Assembly (NCBI GenBank): GCA_018697195.1
Contig: CM031870.1
Span: 230,549 to 294,548 of the forward strand
DNA length: 64,000 nt
Origin: Certhia americana
Lineage: Eukaryota; Chordata; Aves; Passeriformes; Certhiidae
Reading direction: 5' to 3'
This document shows, one piece after another, positions 42,387 through 54,654 of the stretch. Position 1 is the stretch's first letter. Each line of letters starts with the position of its first letter. Under the pieces are notes generated by a model that worked only from the letters and a program-made list of their open reading frames with translations, was not told the DNA's origin and made no database searches. The position numbers were made by a program, and so were the translations under genes.

Positions 42387-45300
42387 CAGCTGAGCTGCCC
42401 CAAAGCAGAACGGGTTCTCCCCAAACACAGCCCTGTGCACACTCAGCTTGGGGATGGCACCTCCAGGCTGGCAGGGCCTGGGGACACCTGTGTCAGAGTC
42501 TCTAAGCCACGGTCACTTTGTCACTGCTCTGGACACCTTGCAGACAGAGGTCCTGTCACCTCCTGGTCCCTGCAGCTCCCACCCCTTATCTCCAGTGCCC
42601 ACCAGTTCTCTGGCTGGTGTCAGTGGGAAGGTATGGACAGGAGGGGATGGGAGGGATGGCATCCCTGGCAGTGCACCAGGTCCTGCAGCCACAGGGACCA
42701 TCCAGGACAGCCAGCTTTGTGCAAGGGATTTAGAGATGTGCTCAGGCCTTGCCTGCATCCCTGAGGAGCAGCTTCTGAGCCGAGCCGACATGGAGGAAAT
42801 TCCTTGGGGAGTTTTCTTCCTCCTGGTACCCGCAGGGGCCATTGTGTGTGCCTGGGTCAGCCCGGTGTGAGCTCACAGCAGCTCCCCCGGGCCAGCCGGT
42901 TCCTGTCCCGGTCTCTGCCCTTCCCAAAGTCCCCACCGGCTGCTGCTGCTCCCCTGGGAGAGGCCAAGGAGCCGGGAAGGAAAGGGAGCTGCCCCCGGGT
43001 TGGGGTGGGACATCTTCCTGCCTGCCTCGGTGGCTGGGATTCACCCTCCCCTCAGCCTGGAACAAAACGCATCCGCTGGCACCTCGGGCTGGGGGGAGCC
43101 ACGGGCATCGCCAGCCCCTGCTGCAACCAGAGAACTCCAGTACAGCCTCAGGGGATGGAACTGGGCCAGCTCCAGAGCCTGGGGGTGCTGCATGGGCACC
43201 TCGAGCAGCCTTATCCCTGGGCTGCCCAAATCCAATATGGGCAATGGGACAGGAGAGAGTCGGAGTGTTCATCCCTTCCTTCCAGGACCTGTGGCCTTGG
43301 CGAGGGCAGTTCTCCCACTCTGCCAGGGTGCAGGGATGGGGACAGGGTGGCAGGGCTCATCCTCACCCCCGTGGTGACCGCTGTGACCACAAGAGGGCAC
43401 GGGAAAGCCACCGGCTGCCACTGCACCCCTGGCACCCCTGGCACCTCCGGGTAGGAGGGAAAGGATGATTTGTCCCCCTGGCACCTGGAGGTCTCTGAAT
43501 CCCCCACCCATCCCAAAGTGCTGCTGGGAATTGACCCTCTCTGTTGCAGTTTTCCCTGCAAAGCTGCTCTGGAGAATCGGGAAACAGCAGAACCCTGAAT
43601 GGGGCCAGGACCTGACGTGCTGCTGCTGCAGCTCTGGGCTTGTCCGTGCTCCTCTCTAAAGCTTTTGTCCCCTCACTTTGCTCCCAGATGCAAATCCCAG
43701 ATGTTACCATTCCCCCCCCCCGAGCATCCCCCTGTGGCTGAATTTTATTCTGGAGCATTCACAGGGGCCTGGACAAGGAGTCCCTGCGGGCCAAGCTGTG
43801 GGATCCGGGCACGCAGCCCCTCGGAGTGAGGGGATGTGATGGGGAAAACCAAGGGGAATGTGGGATCTCCCTCAGGATCAGCCTTTAGAAGGGATCAGAT
43901 TAACATCCATTAGGGATGGCTGGGTCCTGCCCTGAGGTGGGAGGGTAATTAATTGCCCTTTTTAAGCTTCTTTCCTTTTTATTGAGCTCATTGACCCCCA
44001 GGGAAGGCCCAGATGTCTCCAGAGAAACAGGAGCACAGAGGAAACGATTTTACAGCCCCCAGTGGGGAATCAGCTCGTGCTTTACAGGAAAAAGGATTTT
44101 CCAATGTGAGGAGTGAAGGAGTTTGTGTCTCACTGAATGTCTCACTGAGTTCACTACAGCAACTGGCACGTTCAGGTGTTTGCTTCCAACAGACGAGGGT
44201 CTCTCATCCCATCATCCTTCACCCTCCTCATGCACCCTCCTGTTCAAAGCAGAGCTTTACATGTTCTACCTCATTTTCTCCCTTCTTTTCCTGGAGAAAT
44301 TGGCCTCATGGCCACTCCAGGGGCTGCTGGAATCCAAGGATGGATTCAAGTGCAGCAATTTGTCACATCGGGCCCATCTGAGCACAGACCCATCGAAGGG
44401 CAGGAATTGGGGAATCGTGGGAGGGGGGAAGCAGAGGGGACATGGAGGGGAAACTGGTGGGAGAGAACAATCCTTCATGGGTTACAATCCCTGAAATCCA
44501 CCCCGAGAGCCCCTGAGGGGTGACAGCAGCCCCGGGGTGAGGGGAGTGTGTCTCCCCTGACAAACCCCATGAGGGCTTTTTCCTTCCAGACCCCAACCAA
44601 AGGCAGCCCAAACCTTGGCAGGAGCAGGGGGTTCATCTAAAAGGGGTGGAAATGTTTTCTTTTGGTCAAATTTCCTGCAAAATCCGCTGGCAGGTTAAAG
44701 CTTAGCAGTGCCAGACTCAGCCCCCCCAATCATTAGTTTTCTCTAAATCCCAGATCCCACCCACTCCAACGCCCCTTCCCCACACGCTCCTGCCCAGCCC
44801 TGAGGCTTCTCCCTGTTTTAATGGGGATTGACATTTATTTCCATCAGTGGGAATAAATAGAAATTAAACCCTGAGAAGGCAAAACACATGCAGAGAGCAG
44901 CGAGGACTCGCTGAGCTTTTGTACAGCCCTGTTGAGGAAATTTCCCAAAATTTTGTCACCAGGAGTTGGCACTTGGCCTGGCAGTGACTCCCAGACAGGC
45001 AGTAAAAGAGATTTACCGTAAAACTGCAGAAAAAATTGTGTCAAGGAGTTAAATCATGTCAGAAAAATCTGGGAGTGACCCAACTGCTGACATTTCTGGC
45101 CCGTGCAGAGCCAGACCAGGTTTTGCTCTCAAAAAAACCCCACCAAGACCCTACAACAGCACCAGGAAGCCAAAGTTTCCTTTGATCACATCTCATTTTA
45201 ATGAGGGCAGGTTCCGAGGAAGCAAACAGTACACGTTTCTATCAGATTGCAAACAAGCCAGTACAGAAATGTAAAAAAAATAAACAAAAATAAATATCTC

Positions 45301-45754
45301 CCCTATTTCTTTCTCCCCGAGTTCATAGCGCGAGGCTGACCTGGAAACAAGATGGATTTACCGCTGCGGCTGGGCAGCGGCCGTGAGAAATCAGATTTTT
45401 TTTTTTGGGATGCCGTTGTCTGTGTGGTTTCAGAGAGGTCAGAGTACCCAGAGATCTGCCGAGGAGACCCTTCCCTGCCCAGCCAGGTGAGCAGATCCCA
45501 CCTGGGGCAGCCAGTGCTCCTCTGGCACAGGCAGCACCTCCACCACGTCTGTCAGCGGGTCAGAGCCAGGTCTTCAAGCGGGAGGAGCTGGAAGGAGAAG
45601 AGGGAATGGATTATTTTGGGGTATCCAGCTCCAGCATCACCTCCCTCTCCACGTGGGACCCCGTTGCCCTTCAGTGCAGTGTTTAAACCATTCACAATTT
45701 TCATTAAATCTCCTCCACCTGACCTGCAGATTGTCCTTCTGTCACTGTGCATGC

Positions 45755-45805
45755 AGATAAACCCCACACAGATAAACCCCACACAGATAATCCCCACACA
45801 GACCC
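45755..45805. repeat. 14-bp tandem repeat, ~3.5 copies
   Basis: Copies of CCCCACACAGATAA in a row, with a final variant lacking the TAA. Confidence 0.85.
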
Positions 45806-46295
45806 AAATTCCAGGCTGCCCACAGGGCTCCCAGTGGGAATTCAGCTGGAAAATCAGAGGGATGCATGAGTGTACCCAGGTTAGAGCCTTCAGGACAGCA
45901 CAGATGTGTCCAGGGCTGGGCTGACCTGTCTGAGCTTTCCCAACATGATTCTAATCCCAGATTTCCTCCCCCCAAAAAAATGAAGTGGGGGAGGAACACA
46001 GCTACATGTTTCTGGGGTTGATCCAACAGCGAAAAGCCTCGGTGGATTTCAGCTGGATGTTGGCTCCAGCTTTACATAAGAGGAAAGAAATGCAAAGCCT
46101 GGAGCCAGCCCCGAGGCAGTCCCACGCAGCCTGGCTGAGCCCCGAGGGGCAGCAGAGGGGTGCTGAGGGTGGGAGGGCCGTGCTGGGAGCATCACCAGGC
46201 TTCCAACCCCATGGATACCCCATGGATACCCCTCTTTCCCACAGAGTGTGGATTTGTGATGCTCCAAACGCGGGGCACGGAAATCCTGCAGTCCT

Positions 46296-46425
46296 GGAAC
46301 GGTTTGGGTTGGAAGGGACCTTAAAGATCCTCCAGTGCCACCCCTGCCATGGGCTGGGGCAAATTCCACTGTCCCAGGCTGCTCCAAGCCCCGTCCAACA
46401 TGGCCTTGGACACTTCACCCAAATC
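46296..46425 (-). mobile_element. CR1 LINE 3' fragment (reverse)
   Basis: CCTGGAACGGTTTGGGTTGG, AAGGGACCTTAAAGATCCTC, CACTGTCCCAGGCTGCTCC and CATGGCCTTGGACACTTC mark a reverse CR1 tail downstream of NPW exon 1, probably inside the NPW intron or 3' region. Confidence 0.88.
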
Positions 46426-46604
46426 TTTTTCTGCCCGAAGTGCAAAGTGCAGCCCCTACAAACTCGCACTTACCTGGTGACGCCCCCTCTAACCCCCAAT
46501 TTCCTGATGAAACCCCTCCACACTCCCTGGTGACCCCCCCAGCACCCCGGGTGCCGCAGAGTGACCGCAGGACTCCACATCCCGTGCACTGATTGCATCC
46601 CTCG

Positions 46605-46769
46605 AGCATCCCGGAGCATCCCGGAGCATCCCGGAGCATCCCGGATCCCCCTGCATCCCGGAGCATCCCGGAACATCCCGGATCCCCCTGCATCCCGGAG
46701 CATCCCGGAGCATCCCGGAGCATCCAGGAGCATCCCGGAGCATCCCGGATCCCCCTGCATCCCCCCTGC
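46605..46769. repeat. 10-bp GCATCCCGGA minisatellite in NPW intron 1
   Basis: About sixteen decamers GCATCCCGGA, some shifted to GGATCCCCCT or GAACATCCCG, ending about 10 bases from the NPW exon 1 donor. On the NPW strand the array starts right after the donor region. It is stop-free in the NPW frame. Confidence 0.96.
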
Positions 46770-46779
46770 ATCCTGTTAC

Positions 46780-47181
46780 CTGAGGCTGGCGGGGGCCCGG
46801 CGGGGGTCGGGCGGGGGCCGGGCGGGGGCCACCCCAGCTCCAGCCCCTCCGGAGCAGACGCTGCAAGAGGCGGCCGGGGCCGGGCTGCGGCGGCGGGGCT
46901 GGAGCAGCTCCCGGGGGGTTCTCCCCGGCGGGGCGACCCGGGGGCGGGGGGCTATCCCCGGCAGGGTTCCCGGGGTGCCGGGGGGGCTCGGCCGGCAGCT
47001 CTCGCCGCCAGAGATAGGGAGAGCGGCGGACCCCCATCAGCAGCCCCGAGGCGCGCCCCACCGTGTGGTACCGGGGGCTGGCGACGTGCTTGTACCAGGC
47101 GCCCGCCGGGGCGGCCGGCAGCATCAGCCCCAGCAGCACCAGAGCCCCCCAGGTACCCCCCGACAGCTGTCCCCTGGCCAT
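46780..47181 (-). CDS. NPW: NPW, first coding exon (prepro-neuropeptide W)
   Basis: NPW is a secreted neuropeptide acting on NPBWR-family G-protein-coupled receptors in feeding, stress and endocrine control. The exon has 134 codons in phase 0 from ATG at 47181 to donor CTCAG|GTAACA. Residues 1-28 form a hydrophobic signal peptide ending PAAPAGA. The mature peptide begins [16 protein letters not shown] at Trp29. A 23-residue form would end before Arg-Arg (52-53), and a 30-residue form ends SPYLW before a second Arg-Arg (59-60), exactly the mammalian NPW-23/NPW-30 layout. The rest is Pro/Gly/Arg-rich. The short second exon was not found with confidence; a weak candidate starts after an acceptor at 46135. 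Neighbour order ZNF598-NPW-NHERF2 agrees with human. Confidence 0.93.
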
Positions 47182-47300
47182 GGTGCAGGACAGGGTGCGG
47201 GCAGGGTTGTGCCCGGCCCCGGGCACCCCAGCCACGGCTGCCCCGCTCCCGCACCCCGCCGGTTTATAACGCCGTCGGGAGGGGCCCCGCGGCTCCGCCC
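47182..47300 (-). promoter_or_regulatory. NPW: NPW core promoter with TATA box
   Basis: On the minus strand GTTATAAACC gives TATAAA at 47263-47268, 82 bases upstream of the NPW start codon, in an otherwise CpG-rich block. Transcription would be expected to start about 30 bases downstream, leaving a 5'UTR near 50-55 bases. A TATA-driven start fits a tightly regulated neuropeptide gene, in contrast to the TATA-less neighbours. Confidence 0.72.
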
Positions 47301-47875
47301 CGGTAGCCCCCACCCCACCCCCGGGATGCCGGTACCCTCCCCATGGCCCCCAGCATCCTCCCTGCAACCCGCAGCATCCCGGGAGCGTCGCCCTTGTTGC
47401 CTTTGGCATCCCCCCCGTGGCCCCCCAGCATCCTCTGAGCACCCCCCTGAAACCCAGAGCGACCCCAGCGTCCCTGAGCATCTTCCCTGTCACCTTCAGC
47501 ATCGTCCCCAAGGCCTCGAGTGTCCTCTGGGCATTCCCCCCTCAGCCTGGAGCAGCCCAAGCAGCTGTCAGCATCCTGCGGTGAAGTGCTCAGGGTCATT
47601 GGCAGTGGGTTTGTCAGGCTGCTTGCCCTCCTCTCTGACACTCAGTTTTTCTTAAATATGATATCACCATCAATTCTGCCTTTCCAGTCAGCTGATTTCA
47701 CCTCCTCCCAGGTTCCTTAATGAAACCAAGCAGGTCAAGTTTGTTGCTCTCATCAGAGAGCAATTCCAGTTCCTCCTGTTTATTAGGAAGTTCTTGGCTT
47801 TATATGCTGAACTAGGACTAAATAATTTTTCAGGTCACACAGTAAATTGATTAATTTTAATCTCAGCATTTTAGG

Positions 47876-48040
47876 ACTATGGAATGGTTTGGTTTGGAAG
47901 GGACCTTAAAGCCTATCCCATTCCACCCTCTGCCATGGCAGGGACACCTTCCACTGTCCCAGGTTGCTCCAAGTCCTGTCCAACCTGGCCTTGGGCACTT
48001 CCAGGGATCCAGGGGTAGCCACAGCTTCTTTGAGCAGAGG
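47876..48040 (-). mobile_element. CR1 LINE 3' fragment (reverse)
   Basis: TATGGAATGGTTTGGTTTGG, AAGGGACCTTAAAGCC, CAGGGACACCTTCCACTGTC, CCAACCTGGCCTTGGGCACT and GGTAGCCACAGCTTCT follow the CR1 tail in reverse order. Confidence 0.9.
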
Positions 48041-49697
48041 TTGGAATTTCTCCTTGTGGATTTTATTTTACTGTGGTCCAAGGAAATCCCATCCAGGCTG
48101 CTTCCCATCATCAGGATCCCCCAATCCCAAATTCACCATCCAGCCCCATCTTCTCCCACCCAACAAGCACAAGCTCCCAGTGGAAACTTTATCAGCCCAG
48201 CCTGCAGTTGTTGGTGTTTTATGCCCCTCCACTCTGGGGGATGCTGTTCCAGACTCACAGTGGGGACAGAGCCACGCTGGGAACCCCTCGGAGTGTGGGA
48301 TCTCAGCCAAGCAACCTCCTCCTCCTGCAGGAACCAACCTGGGGCTGGCAGGGATCAGAGCATGCGAGGATGGGCAGCATCAGTGTGGAGCCTCACGGTT
48401 TCCCCTTTTGAGAAGGCTGAAAGTGAAGGTAAATCCCAGTCAGCAAGAGGGGGAATCCAACCCTTCGTGAGAGGATGCTGGAAGTTACATCTGTGCAGAG
48501 CACAACTGGTTCCTGTAATGAACCAGAGCAGAGTGCAGCTCATCCACGGCTCGAGTTCTTGGAAACGCTCAGGTTTACAGTAAGGATGAAGCTGGCTCCT
48601 GGCTCCCTCTGAGCCAATCCCTGCTGGATGGGTTATTTTGGTCACTCCTTGAGTGCTCTGGACATTAGAATGGCCTCAGCAATTTCCTGTTTAATAGAGC
48701 CATTAATGAATGGCAGTGGTACAGCCCAGCACATCCCCCGGGTCACCCGGCACGGGACATGCGCTGCCAGCTCCACTCCAGCAAAAGCCATTACACTCCC
48801 TCCTTCCCAACGAGGGAAGGATCGATTTGGGAGCACCTGATGCTCCTCTTGGCTCGTTCTGCTCCTGCCCTGTGCCCAAACAAAGGCAGGTTTAGCAGCT
48901 CTTGTTTCACTGCAGCCACACTCCAAGGCAGGCTCGACCTTCCCAGCCAGGAACGGGATATTTCCTCATTGCCAGGGATCAGCCTGAAGCGTTTTTTCTG
49001 TGTGTTTTTGGTGTGACTTGGATAACTCGTCACCCTGATAAACTCTCCATGAACTGAACTCTTTCCTCCCAGGAATGATCCCTGCTGACAGCCAGCAGCT
49101 CTGTCCACAAGGCGCCGGGACCCTCGGGACACGGCGCGGCTCCGGATCTCCAGCAGAGCGCACGTTTCCTCTCCCAAGGATTTTTAAATATCTTTCCAAC
49201 GAAACAGCTGATAAGCAATTTGTCTTCTATTTATATTCTAAGCAAGTAAAGATAATTTTAGGATTCTTCTTCCCCTCGCAGAAGTCGATGCTCTGCAAAT
49301 ACCGTAGCACGTCAGCGGGCACATGGCACCGTGCTGCTCCGGGGTGGGCTTGTGCCAGGAACTCCCCCAGAGGAGCAAAATCCTGTTTATTTTTGGGAGA
49401 TAAAAAAAACTTTTGAACGAGTCCTGATTCCTATGGAAGTCTTGTACGGACTCACAGGAATTTGAGATCTCAGCCTCTTGGATCATTTCTATAAGCTGCA
49501 GGTGTTTATTGACCTCGGGCAGGGTCCAGCTGACCCCAAGCCCTTCTGGAAACTCCATTTTTATTTAAACCCTCATATTTGGGCTCCAGCATCTCATTTC
49601 CCAACCACACAGACACAGCTCAGCCATCCCAGTGCTCGGATGAATCCTTAATGATGTCATTCCACATTTGCTATGGGGAAGGGGAATGGGATCATCA

Positions 49698-49875
49698 TTG
49701 AATCGCAGAGTCCTGGAATGGTTTGAGTTGGAAGTGACCTTAAAGCCCATCCAGTCCCACCCCCTGTGTGGGCAGGGACACCTCCCACCATCCTGGGTTG
49801 CTCCAAGCCCTGTCCAACCTGACCTTGAACACTCCCAGGAATGGGGCAGCCACAGCTTCTGTGAGGAACCCAACC
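49698..49875 (-). mobile_element. CR1 LINE 3' fragment (reverse)
   Basis: GAATCGCAGAGTCCTGGAAT, GAAGTGACCTTAAAGCCCAT, CCAAGCCCTGTCCAACCTGA and GGCAGCCACAGCTTCTGTGA are diagnostic. Confidence 0.9.
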
Positions 49876-52800
49876 ATAGGGATTTATCACATGGCTCTGC
49901 TGCTGGGAGGATTTAAGGTTTTCTTCTTTTATTTTGGAACAAAATCACTCTTTTTGTAAGAGGAAGTCTCTGCTGCAACTCCCATCCTGCTGGATGCCCC
50001 GGAGGGCACCTCCAATTTCTTCACTGCACCCACCATCCTCAGCAGAGCTCCAGAGCATGAACTGGGATTTCTGGAAAACATCCCGAGGGACCCCACAGCT
50101 GAGGGGAGAGAGAGGTGAGCAACTGGAGGCATCACATCTTCACCCCTGCAATAAACCCAGCCGAGCTCTCCAAAGAGCCTCTCCACCTGATTTAATTCCT
50201 GCTGTGCTCTCACCTCCCACCACACACATTACTGCAGCCACTCAGGATTTGTGGCTTTGGAGAATGAGCTAAATGAATTTGATGTCCCAGAAAGAGGCAC
50301 TTGAAAGCAAAACCGGTGGGGTTTAATGACAGCATTTTCCACATTTTTATGATAATGACTCTGGTGTTTATTGGAAGGTTAGCGACTCAGCCGAGCAGGA
50401 AAACAAAGCAATCGGAGAGGCCAGCACTGCCATGGGGCCTCTGCACTCCTGGGCATTAATGTCTGTTCTATACATGACATTTTTTGGCCATTTGGGCTCT
50501 CCAGCATGTCCCTGTGGGAGTATGAGAGGATGGAGGTGACATCACTTGGGATGAAGAGGAACAGAGCCTGCCCTCCTGCACTCTGCAGACTCATCCAGCT
50601 CTGCTAATTGTGATAATCCTGTTCTTCAGGCTGGGAAACTGAGGCACAGAGAGTTCAGCACATTGTCAAAACTCACACAGGGGGATGGAAGTTTGGCCCA
50701 AGTGAGTTGGAGCCTCCTGCCTTCACCTGGACACTGCCCAGCTCTGCCTTTCTGTGCGGGTTGGCCTCAGAGAGACGGACACAAATCAGCCAAAAGCAGC
50801 TTCACTGCTGTGAAATCCGCACAAAACTGGAATTGGAGGTTGGAGAAGGGATGAGCTTTGCTGCCCATCCCCTGCCAGGCTCTTCCCAAGTCGGAGCAGA
50901 GCCGGTGCTGCTGTCAGGAGGTGACTTCCAGACAAGGCTGGAAGCTCAGCAGCTGAATGAGCTGGGACTGCAGATCCCACTGAAGGATGTGACATGAGGA
51001 ACACCCTGCCTGGCTGCTCTGATTCCCCACTGCTCCATCTCTGCCCAGACACCAAATTCCTGCACTTCACCTCCTTTCCCAGATTTGCATCCCTGCTGCC
51101 TCCTGCATTACTCCAACCTGGCAGTGAGCGAAGCCTTGATGGCAAGAGCAAAGACGTTCCCACACATCTGGCTCAGTAAATCCTGATGTTTTCCAACACC
51201 CATCCCACTGCTGAGCTCCTGGGGAATCAGAACAGTGTTTGTGTGGGGCTGGGATGAAGCACTCAGCCAGGAGGACCCAAACAGCCCGGGTCCCTCAGGG
51301 GTTGTGGTGGCAGCACGCCAGAAAGCCCCAACAATAACAACCTCTGCCATTTCCTTGCATCTCCTGTGTGTCCTTGTGTAACAAACTCGGATCACGGAGC
51401 AATTCCTGCCCCCGGTGATTCAGAACGTGATTAAATGCTATTTGTCTGTTCCTCTGAAATAAAGGAGCTGTAGCTGCTACAAACAAATTATGGTTTCAAG
51501 CTGTGAGGTAAAACACACCTTGACTCCCTGAGAAAGCTGCTGCAGGCTTTGGTGGCTCTGAAGAGAAAAAGGAAACAACAAGGGGTGTTCCCTAATGTTG
51601 CAGATCTTGCTAAAGTGCACTAAATTAATTATTTGACTCCTAAGAAATAACTCATCCCTCACTATTTTTAGCCTCACACACTATTTTAAGAGGTTTTGTC
51701 TTCAGGTCCAGTCACGTGGAAGTTAAACAGAAGGCAGTGAAGTCTCCAAAGGATATTAAACTATCTCAAATTACTTTGCTAATGGAACAAAGAGTACTGT
51801 AAATGTCACACAGGATAGAACAAGAGCACGAGAAACCTTTACATGAAACAATGGGTCCATTAGCACAAAGGAAAGGAAAAAAATCCCAGACTTGTGATAC
51901 TTGTGCAGAGCTTCACGGAGTTGCTGCTCCAAGCCAAGGGAATTTGTTTCCTCACTTGGATTCTGGGCTGAGCTCACACCACAATCATCCCCCACCCTCA
52001 AGGCATTGATCCTTTAGGATTTCAAAGCCCTTTACAGACAATAATTAAGCCCCAGGTGAGTCAGTGGAATTATTTCTGCTTCAAACCGAGGTACAGAGAG
52101 GGAATCACTGAATCACTGATGGGAGACCAAAACCAAACAGAGGCCCAGCCTCACCAAACCCACCGAGGGGTCCTCACCTCCAGCTTAATGAAGTTTTCCA
52201 TCATCCTACAAGCTGCAGGAGTGACCCCTCACTCCTGGGGTGACTCACCAGCTCTGGGGGAGCCTCTTGGGTGAGAGGATGGACTGTGAGACACCGTCAC
52301 CCACTCCCACCCTGTGTTTTGCCTCTCCTGTGCTTGGCAGAAGATTAAAAGTCTCCAAACACATCAAGGGCTGCAGCAGCAGCATCACAGAGAGAGGTTT
52401 GTGTGTGACACAACACCACCGAGGAGCCATGATGAGAAATTCCCCACCATGTGGGATACCAGTGCTGCCTGAGGAAAGCAGCAAAGACAAAAACTCTGAG
52501 CAGCAGGGAAAAGAGCAGGGAGAAACGATGCCATGGGCTGGTATCTGAAATGGGAGCAGATCCTCAGCCCCCTCTAGTCCGTGAGTCAGTCTTTCTCCTG
52601 GAAGTAATTCCCAACCCCACCAGCGAGTTAATACCCAGATGTGTGAAGTGCAGAGTAAATCTGGCTCTGCTCAGCAGCGTTTGCTGCGAGGAGAAAGAGT
52701 TGGGAGATGAATCTTTCATTTGACAGTCCTGAGATCTCCGAGCCAAAGCCCACACAACTCCCAAGAGTTCCCCTGTTTTCCTGCAATTTAATTAGGTGAG

Positions 52801-52884
52801 GCTCTCCAGCTCACATGGATGAGATGGTTGGAGGGCTCGAAGGGGTGTAGATGAGAATAAGTCTGCTTTCAAACAAATCTGCAC

Positions 52885-53105
52885 TGGTTAAGGTTGGAAA
52901 AGTCCCCTAAAATGTGTCCAACCATCAACCCACCCCCACCTCGTCCACCACTGTGTCCCCAAGTGCCACATCCACACATTTTCTGAGCACTTCCCAGGAT
53001 GTTGACTCCACTCCTGCCCTGGACAGCTTGTGCCAAGGCTTGACAATCTTTTCCATTAAGAAATTTTCCCTAATATCCAACCTGAGCCTCCCCTGGTGCA
53101 ACTTT
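52885..53105 (-). mobile_element. CR1 LINE 3' fragment (reverse arm of a pair)
   Basis: AGGTTGGAAAAGTCCCCTAA, CCCCAAGTGCCACATCCACA and AATTTTCCCTAATATCCAAC followed by CCTGAGCCTCCCCTGGTGCA are reverse CR1. It abuts a sense CR1 copy at about 53106. Confidence 0.88.
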
Positions 53106-53345
53106 GGACAAGGGCCTGGAGTGCTAGGACAAGGGAATGCCTTCCCACTGCCAGAGGGCAGGGATAGATGGAATGTTTGGAAGGAATCCTTCCCTGGGAG
53201 GAAGGCACAGGGTGCCAGAGGAGCTGTGGCTGCCCATGGATCCCTGGAAGTGTCCAAGGCCAAGGCTTGGAGCAGCCTGGGCTAGTGGAAGGTGTTGGGG
53301 TTGGGTTTTTATGTCCCTTCCACCCCAAACCATTCCAGGATCCCA
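53106..53345 (+). mobile_element. CR1 LINE 3' fragment (sense arm of a pair)
   Basis: Begins near GACAAGGGAATGCCTTCCCA and continues CAGGGATAGATGGAATGTTT, GCTGTGGCTGCCCATGGATC, CCCTGGAAGTGTCCAAGGCC and CCCAAACCATTCCAGGATCC. It is head-to-head with the copy at 52885 with almost no spacer. Confidence 0.88.
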
Positions 53346-54281
53346 TGCAATCCTGGGAGAAGCCACAGCTCAGGGGCTGACTGAGACTTATTTTCCTTAA
53401 AACGCTGAGAAAATCATCACTTTTAGCTGAAACTTTATCAAATGAAGACAAATTTCCCCGTGCTGCACTGAGAGTTATGTCAGCACCAAGCTGGGAATGG
53501 GAAATTAATCCAAGGCTTAACCTTTAGTTCTACTCTTGGACAGGATCTCAGTGCTGAACTATAAATATCGGATCTGTGGCTCTGGTGAGTGGAATGGGTT
53601 TGTTGTGCTCATCTCCAGACTGATCAATTATTCCAAAGTGTATTTATTGCTGATGAAATGACTGGAGAAGGGCCTTTTCCTGCAGTTATTATGGGATATT
53701 TAGCAAGAAAGCACATAAATCAACTATTCCAAGCATCAATATTAACCCTTTTTTCTTGGGAAGAAAACATTCCCTGCCTGCCAACCCATAGAACTAAGCA
53801 CCAACTAATTATTTAGACCCCAGTTATTTTTTAAAATTTTATTTCTTTATGTTTTTGGGGTCACACTCAGCGCTAAGATCCGGCTTTCATTTGCAATCAC
53901 CAGAGAAATAAACCAGCATCTTTAAATCATCAGCAAAGAATGATTCAATCCCTTCAAACAGGGTTATAAAAACCTCTCTGCACCACAAAATAAATTAATC
54001 TCAACACATGACTCACAGGCACCAGCAGGATGGTTCTCCAGAAGGGTGAGGAGCTGGAAACAGCCTTTGATGAAGTTTGAAGGTTTCAATGTTGGCTTTT
54101 TAGCAATTCTTTGTGCTGCTTGATGATGGTGGGAATGCCAGGAGAGTGGGAATATCTTGTGTGATGGTGTCAAAATGGAACAGGGGGGGTGTTTTTTGGC
54201 ATTTTACAGCTGTGGAAAGATGTGTCCAGCTGCTGGAAGAGTCATGGTACCAGCAGAGCTGTGTTAGCAGGATGTGGAATC

Positions 54282-54500
54282 ATGGAATCACAGAATCACT
54301 GAGGTTGGAACAAAACTCCAACACCACTGAGCCCAACCATGCCCCCAGCACTGCTGAGGCCACCACGAAGTCGTGTCCCCAAGTGCCACATCCAGGGATG
54401 GGGACTCCAGCACTGCCCTGGGCTGGACAGTCCTTTCCAGGAAGGAATTTTCCCAGTCTTCAACCTGAAGTGCAGCCTGAGGCTATGGTGCCATGGCAGG
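54282..54500 (-). mobile_element. CR1 LINE 3' fragment (reverse)
   Basis: Starts with the tail-type repeats CATGGAATCACAGAATCACT, then GAGGTTGGAACAAAACTCCA, CCCCAAGTGCCACATCCAGG and GGAATTTTCCCAGTCTTCAA. Confidence 0.88.
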
Positions 54501-54654
54501 GCTGTTCCAAGCTGCTCTCTGGGGTGCTGTGAAGGAAGAACAAGAGGCAGCAGTTGGGAACACCCAGTTTTGCCAATGGTTGGGATCCCAAAAGTTGGGA
54601 TCTGGGCTGGGCTGGATCATCCCATGGTGGATGGAGGTCAGGGATGGAGCTGGC

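Larger units (their letters stand above)
37773..46000. other. NHERF2-NPW intergenic region, no gene supported
   Basis: No recognisable exon or RNA gene on either strand. It contains a CR1 tail (37855), a direct-repeat pair (38232 and 40465), a TA/GA microsatellite (38874), a GTCCCACCA-type short repeat (38993), an AT-rich retroelement-like patch (39220-39830), a 24-bp minisatellite (42201) and a 14-bp array (45755). The stretch 40900-41560 has several overlapping open frames but none resembles a known protein or has convincing splice sites. Confidence 0.5.

Noticed and set aside
46561..47655. 364-codon plus-strand frame over NPW
   Set aside because: Antisense to NPW exon 1 and through the decamer array; the minus-strand reading has signal peptide, dibasic sites and a donor, so it is the real one.
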